Shown: positions 58,963-64,000 of the stretch, piece by piece
Numbering within the stretch: position 1 is the first letter of the stretch
Layout: each line of letters begins with the position of its first letter
Origin: Amoebophrya sp. A120
Lineage: Eukaryota; Sar; Dinophyceae; Syndiniales; Amoebophryaceae
NCBI GenBank assembly: GCA_905178155.1
Contig: CAJINV010000005.1
Location: 1,328,438-1,392,437, forward strand
DNA: 64,000 nt
Direction: 5' to 3'
The notes under the pieces: generated by a model
Database searches by the model: none
The model's input: only the letters and a program-made list of their open reading frames with translations
What the model was told of the DNA's origin: nothing
Program-made: the position numbers and the translations under genes

Positions 58963-59223
58963 TTATGGAATCAAAACTAGAAGTACCATCACGCGCAGTA
59001 TGGTTGTCGTATAGAACTTGGCCAGGAAGGTCCAGTGCTGTGCGGACCGGAAATTGCGGAAGAAATGGTCCACGAGCATTCTATCGTCATCATAGACTGC
59101 GCGCGCCATTAGTTGCGGTACGGTGCTGAGACGCTTTAATAGCAACCAGCATTTCTGGATGGTCACCTTGGTCACAAAGCACCAGAAGCGCCATCCCGAC
59201 AAATGCCCTAGCGGTCGTTCCAT
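58963..59223 (-). CDS. Small frame with hydrophobic C-terminus, 86 aa
   Basis: ATG 59223 (MERPLGHLSGW) to 58963. Aromatic and basic residues precede a hydrophobic tail (TTTILRVMVLLVLIP) that could anchor in a membrane. It lies between the recombinase and the 209-aa protein. No relatives recognised; it may be chance. Confidence 0.3.
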   Translation of the reverse strand: MERPLGHLSGWRFWCFVTKVTIQKCWLLLKRLSTVPQLMARAVYDDDRMLVDHFFRNFRSAQHWTFLAKFYTTTILRVMVLLVLIP

Positions 59224-59457
59224 TATTTCTGCTGTAAACTGAGGCTGAGCTGCTAGTACTAGGCTAATGATTGTTTGTGGTGATGAAATTTTGGATCTGA
59301 TTTGCACCGTGTGCTACCGCATATATTTCTCTCTGCGTCGCGCCTGCGCTCTGAACTGCTGACGCTCTGTGTCAGTAGCTGTAAACAAGGACAACATATC
59401 ACGTCGTGCAAGAAGCCTGCGTGGCTGAAGTTTACATGCTTGGTGTGAGATTTTTAA

Positions 59458-61746
59458 TTATGAATCTTCGTCACATTTTGACAAAAAATCTAAAATTTTT
59501 CCGTATACTGCCGCATCGCAAGAGCTGCACGTGGCGTGAGAGAAAAGCCTAGGGCATTCCTCCTGGAAGGATTCTAAAGAAGTTCTGTCCCATGCCACCT
59601 TCTCGACCTCGCGCGAAAATTTGATCGCGTCGTCATCGTGTAGGTATATCGTGTGAGCGCGGTCAAGTGCCCTCAGGCTTGCGATATTCGCATAGGTTTC
59701 TAAGCTTTTGGACGAGTGTCTGTTTACCATCTGTCTTAGTTCCATACTCGAGATAGGTGCGTAGTGCACATCGAGACAGTAGCTGTTCCTCCATCCGCCT
59801 TGATAATAAGCTAAACGTCGTGAGACATCATGTTCAATATAATGCTTTGCCCCTCCTTTGCGCAGCGAAATTGGTTTTTCAGGAACCGTTCCTGACAAGG
59901 CGTAGCTAAAAAAGGCTTTGATGTCTTTCCTAATACCATCTTTGCTAGATTTGAATGCACCCCTGGTTTTAATGTTTGCATTCCCTATCACGAAGAAAAA
60001 GGCATCGTCGGGGGCCATTTTTCGTCCTAGTACTATGTCAAAGAAGGCGCGGGCAAATCGCTGGTAATCGGCTATCATTCTTGTGAAATGCGTTGGCACC
60101 CAGGCTTCTGAGCCGAATGAGAGCTGGTCACTCTTTGCTTGAGAAACGAAAATTGCGTACTGCGGTCCCGACCCTGGTGACGCGGTGATTGTTACATCAC
60201 GCAACCGCAACAGTCTGACCTCGTCGTTCCTCCTAACACAGAAGAAAGCTATGACAACTATTGCTAATTTTTGAAGTCGTAAAACTAGATCTATATCGTT
60301 GCACGACATGTTTCTCAAGACTTTCTTCTGGAAATCTCCGTCGCTGTCTACCATGTGCTTGTGGTGTCGCTGCCAGTGCTCCCATTCTGTCGTGTAGGCG
60401 TCGAGCATCTCGGTGGTCGTCGGACACCACTTTGCATCCAGTGGGGCTCCATGGTGTGCTTCTTTTTTGAACCTGTGATATGGAAATATGTGATGATTCG
60501 AGACGAAGTTCCATAATTTATGCTGAGAGAAGACATCATCAAACTTTTAGCCACGAGAAACAAATAAAATGTACCCTTTCCATAGCTTCTGGAAGAAAGC
60601 GCCTCTGTTCTTCGTGGTGTAGCCGCTTAACTCGATTCTCGAGGAATTGAAGGCGTTTATCGCCGCGCTCAATTGTAAAAAAGCGCCCCACCGTATTCGA
60701 TTCGAGTCTTCATTTTTGTAGGCGCTGTGGACCGAGTGAACATGTGCGAACGTCACGAACAGAAGCGATGCCTCGGCATCCGTGGTTATCGGCCACAAAA
60801 TGAAACCAAATTCACGAGCGACGGCTGGGATCACCTTCGACAAGATCGATGTATAGCTTCTCGACGTACCCTCTGTTATAGAGGAGTTGGCGTGGTCCGC
60901 AGTCGCCGATTCTAATAACTGGGCTGCTTGGTCAGAAAGCGGGAAGGCACCGAAAATCTCGCTGATTGCGGCCTTTATTGTAAAATCGATCTTGAGACCT
61001 TCTTCAGAAACTGGCGTGTAATTCTTAGCAGCTTTTCCTTTTGCATGCTGGTAAAAATGTAAAACACTCGATATCGACGGAGTGGGAGTCGTGAGCACTA
61101 TGTTTCCCGGTTTCGATATGATGGCGATGGAGTCTGACGTGGCGTCGCTTGACGACGTTGCGCTCGATGACATTGAACTCGACGACGTTACAGAACCAGC
61201 TGCTGCTCCTTGCGAAGAATTGCATGCACTGGAGATACACAGCGATACATCAGACCAGGCGTTCATGCACATTAGTGCGTCTAGCGGTTTCTTCAACGCC
61301 TCTTTCCGTAATTCCATGTGCTCGAGTATTCCCGTAACTCCGAATAGCGTTGTCGAGAATTTATGCTCCAACGCTGGTGAAGAGACGGCAGTCACGAATC
61401 CAGACGACGGCACGATTGCGCTGAAATCCTCTAGAGCCTCCTCGTGCCAGTCTTCCACACACACTAACTCTGTCTCCACAGCGTCCATCAGAGAGATGTA
61501 GTACTCAGGTGATTTCCGCTTCGATGATGCAGGGGCGATAGATGCGGCTTGTGGTGGCGCGACGATCGGCTTTTTGCTTGATTTCCTTTCAGCGTTCGCT
61601 AATTCTTTCAGCGATGCTGCTACCGCCGCTTGCTCAGCAATTTTGTGTAACTCGCGCTGCCTGACCTCTTGGCCAAGAGCGTCTTTTATCGCATCACTTG
61701 CAATTAATTTGCTCATCGTGAAGTGACTACCTACTAAGGCTGTCAT
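59458..61746 (-). CDS. Tyrosine recombinase of YR retroelement
   Basis: Two exons, 61746-60575 and 60472-59458, are joined across a 102-bp GT-AG intron; the join KLWKG-FKKEA is in frame. The N-terminal third is low-complexity (Ser-rich runs). The segment TEGTSRSYTSILSKV...LSAAINAF matches the SAM-like core-binding domain. The catalytic part shows the first Arg in FFCVRRNDEVRLLRL, a Lys in VSQAKSDQ, LRKGGAKH and GGWRNSYCLDVHY, the last with a likely nucleophile Tyr. The His that normally lies three residues before the second Arg (HxxR) is Ile here. The ATG at 61746 (MTALVGSHF) is the first in frame, but the frame is open further upstream. Confidence 0.8.
60473..60574 (-). other. GT-AG intron in recombinase gene
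   Basis: Donor AAAGG/GTACAT, acceptor ATCACAG. It separates the core-binding domain from the catalytic domain and restores the frame. Confidence 0.78.
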
Positions 61747-62011
61747 AGAGGTTGCTGGAAGATCTGTGTGTGCCAAAATGCACTCCGGACGCAACAACAG
61801 GAAGAACCGGGCAACAGACGAAAGAAAGAAAATAAAAGAAAAGGTGAGGACTCACTAATCTCTTGCCATGATCTCTCCTGCGTGACACAACTTCAAAGAA
61901 CATGCCACCGTCGGCGTCGAGCTACATTGACGCCATGGAAAAGGGGGCGCTTGTATCTGCCTTGACTCATGTATTCTTTTATCGATAAAGAAATTGAAAC
62001 AGGTTACTTCG

Positions 62012-62745
62012 TCAGTTGAAGGGGTTGGCATAAGTAGTGACGTTAGAAATGTTGCGCCCTTTTCCACCATTGTTGTTTTTGGTTCTTTTCGCAAACGGTT
62101 GACCTCCATTTCCATTGAACGGACGGAGCAAATTGTTACCAAGACCTTTTTGAAAATTTTGGTTACCACCAAACTGCTGGTTCCCACCGAACTGCTGGTT
62201 GCCACCCCCGTTCTTTCCCGCAAGGACGACCGGGCAGCTCTTGTTCCAGTGGGCTTCTCCGTTGCACTGCGGGCGTGGGCACTTGATGTAGCACGTGTTG
62301 TTCGAGTCCGAGCAGGCCTTCAAGCCCATCTTCTTCCCCACGTGATGGTTTCCTGGACCTTTGCCGCCCATGAGGCAGTTGACACAGCTCTGGGTTTTCT
62401 GCATCCACTGCGACAAAATCGCTTCGCTCTTGGCTTTCGCCGTTTCCATCGCAGCGTATGCTCCTGCGGTGGTGCGCGGTGCCTCGGTCATGATACGGTT
62501 GATCTCGTTGTACAGCTGCTGATTCTTTTGCTGGATCGCGTTGTTGCCCGTGGGGTTCTGTCCCAGCTCGGGGAAGGCGTTCCTGCCGCTGCCTCCTGCG
62601 ATCATCGACATGAAGCTTCCGCCCATCTGCATCATGCGCTGCATAATACTGGGCTTGCATAAATTATCGCAAGCCGCCTGTGTCATTGCACAGGCGTATT
62701 CGAGGTTATAAAAAGCCTCGTCGACCGCGGACGCGACGTACTTGT
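62012..62745 (-). CDS. Gag-like zinc-knuckle protein, interrupted 5' part
   Basis: The frame ends at 62012 and carries SCVNCLMGG and then CPRPQCNGEAHWNKSC, a Cys/His spacing (CxxxxCxxxxHxxxxC) similar to retroelement zinc knuckles. Gly/Asn/Gln repeats (GGNQQFGGNQQFGG) and a basic tail follow, as in nucleic-acid-binding Gag proteins. The frame reaches a GC-rich island at 62746-63725. On its far side 63726-63771 stays open in the same phase (DFAAALKKKY), so the island lies inside the coding region. The 5' exons beyond 63771 are not resolved. The first ATG inside the uninterrupted part is at 62686. Confidence 0.65.
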
Positions 62746-63725
62746 CAGGCAGCCGACCCCGGGCATTCTCCAAGGCTTAAAACTTGCTATCTTTTTTCTA
62801 ATGTTACGAAGGAAAACAAAAAAAAGAAAGTGGCGGCAATGCCGCCAAAGACAACACCCAGCCCGAAGGCCACCGGGCAGAAATCACGTTGGGCGGGACA
62901 ACAAAAACGAACGGGGCCAAGAACTTCGCGGCCAAATACCGAACGCCGCTGGGCTCTTCCCATCCAGAGAGAAAATGGCCCAGAAGGGAGGCGGCCCCGA
63001 GGGGGGGTCAGGCGCGAGATGCAAGATTAGGGGTGGCGGCAATTCGCCCACACAAAAAGCCGGGAAGCCGCCCGGCAAAATGATCAACACCAACCGCCTA
63101 GCCGGAAACAGGCCGGGCGGGGCGCCTCTTGCCTCCGGCTAATTCCTTGCCTAAATCGATGCTAAGGCAAGCGACTAACTTCGCGCCTAATTTCCTGGCT
63201 AAATCACGGCTAATTTTTTTCATTGCAAATCCCCCCACATTCCCTATGCTGGAATTAGAAACAAATTAGACGCGAAATTAGAGCCCAAATTAGACCCCCC
63301 CCCGCCCCACTTCTGCGCCCCTCGTGAACCCCGGCCGGGCGGGCCGGGGCCATTGATGTGCGGCCCGAGACAAATGGAAAACAATCGCGCTGCCTTCCTT
63401 CTGGGGCGCAAACATCGCAGGGGCGCAAACCTTGGCAACCCCGGGCCGGATGCGCCCCGGGCCCTGGAGACCCCGGGGCGGGCAATCTTCGCCAAACAAT
63501 GCTAAAAACGCAAATCCCCAGCGCCCCAGCTTCCAAAACCTGCAAAAACTACCGACGACAAAACCCGTGCCCGGACTACCTCCAGAACCCTCGGGGCCCC
63601 AGACTCGCGGGGCCACGACGAAAAGAAGCAAGGGGGGCGCCATGCCGGAACAATGTGGGGCCCACAATATTAGAAAAAAATCGGCAGCCTTTTAGGCGGC
63701 AAATTTGCGAGCCATCGGCCGGCTG
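62746..63725. mobile_element. GC-rich TIR island inside the gag-like gene
   Basis: The left end CAGGCAGCCGACCCCGGGCA is nearly the same as the left end of the element at 169-1430. The right end complement CAGCCGGCCGATGGC is a shortened, diverged version. Flanks GTACTTGT and ATACTTCT are an 8-bp duplication with two mismatches. The island contains a short ATTAGA array near 63248-63298. The interrupted frame resumes in phase on both sides, so the island is either a recent disruption or is spliced out. Confidence 0.6.
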
Positions 63726-64000
63726 ATACTTCTTTTTGAGGGCGGCCGCAAAATCTTTGATGAGAAAATACCTGGCTTTTGTAATTTTTGTGATTACCTA
63801 GCGAACAATCGCATGAGAGTTATGTGGTGGTCTGCATGGATATTTGCTTGTGTGTCACGAGTCAGGACGAGAGCAACATGAGAGGAAATTGTCTGTACAG
63901 TTGATAATTGTAATTCAAGGACAAATTCTTCTTGGCCACGGAGTTTTTGGTCAGGGCGGCTGACTTTTTTTCGTAGAAGGTCACGGGCCACAAGAAATAT
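63726..64000 (-). other. Probable 5' coding and flanking DNA of the gag-like gene
   Basis: 63726-63771 is in frame with the gag-like protein and ends at a possible acceptor (AAGCCAG). A minus-strand frame at 63794-63991 (RKKVSRPDQKLRGQEE) could be an upstream exon but starts without ATG and runs off the analysis. Confidence 0.35.

Larger units (their letters stand above)
53624..63780 (-). mobile_element. Tyrosine-recombinase retroelement (DIRS/VIPER-like), intron-bearing
   Basis: A run of minus-strand coding regions includes a zinc-knuckle protein (gag-like), a tyrosine recombinase, two small unknown proteins and reverse transcriptase with RNase H. RT, RNase H and a tyrosine recombinase together define the DIRS order of retrotransposons. 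In DIRS and Ngaro the recombinase follows RT-RNase H; here it precedes it, as reported for VIPER of trypanosomes. The recombinase and RT-RNase H genes contain GT-AG introns that restore the frame. I could not locate terminal or split direct repeats, so the outer limits are approximate. The left limit is about 250 bp from the coiled-coil gene. Confidence 0.7.

Noticed and set aside
1-64000. Dinoflagellate spliced-leader, rRNA or tRNA genes
   Set aside because: No match to the conserved spliced leader and no complete tRNA or rRNA signature was seen by eye.

Overview
The window looks like nuclear DNA of a dinoflagellate-type protist, most probably a Syndiniales parasite such as Amoebophrya. Three things point there. 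Every gene I can support over about 62 kb lies on the minus strand, as in the one-way gene arrays of dinoflagellates. Several genes are cilium or flagellum types (a ten-repeat PG-rich sperm-tail protein and a very large WD40 protein). The genes are riddled with short inverted-repeat insertions that behave as introns ('introners'), a phenomenon reported for Amoebophrya. No spliced-leader or rRNA sequence was seen, so the assignment is inference.

Layout. 1-2303: AT-rich DNA holding a 1.26-kb GC-rich terminal-inverted-repeat (TIR) element. 2304-6589: TRAF-type zinc-finger protein. 6590-7017: dense hairpin tract, a candidate RNA gene, between 17-bp direct repeats. 7044-8144 and 10309-13138: two unrecognised genes, the second cut by eight introners. 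13972-17324: STPG/SHIPPO protein. 18978-28880: WD40 protein of about 2,230 residues. 29343-34503: a 5.16-kb GC-rich TIR element with a 5-bp target duplication and nested palindromes. 35165-36775: alpha/beta-hydrolase. 37456-38229: MAPEG-like membrane protein. 38980-46410: SNF2-RING ATPase. 47214-53370: giant low-complexity/coiled-coil protein. 53624-63780: a tyrosine-recombinase retroelement encoding a zinc-knuckle protein, a recombinase and RT-RNase H. The recombinase lies upstream of the RT, and the coding regions contain GT-AG introns. Its first coding region is interrupted by a third GC-rich island.

The main result is the introner system. I resolve 26 elements in eight TIR families (A-H, my labels), 24 of them in genes. 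Almost all start with TAT and end with ATA, are flanked by a 5-bp target-site duplication, and when removed with one duplication copy restore an open frame exactly. In several cases no GT-AG choice is possible inside the ambiguity window. Ordinary GT-AG introns occur in the same genes, so two intron classes coexist. Exon structures below were worked out by hand from reading-frame continuity; there is no transcript evidence.
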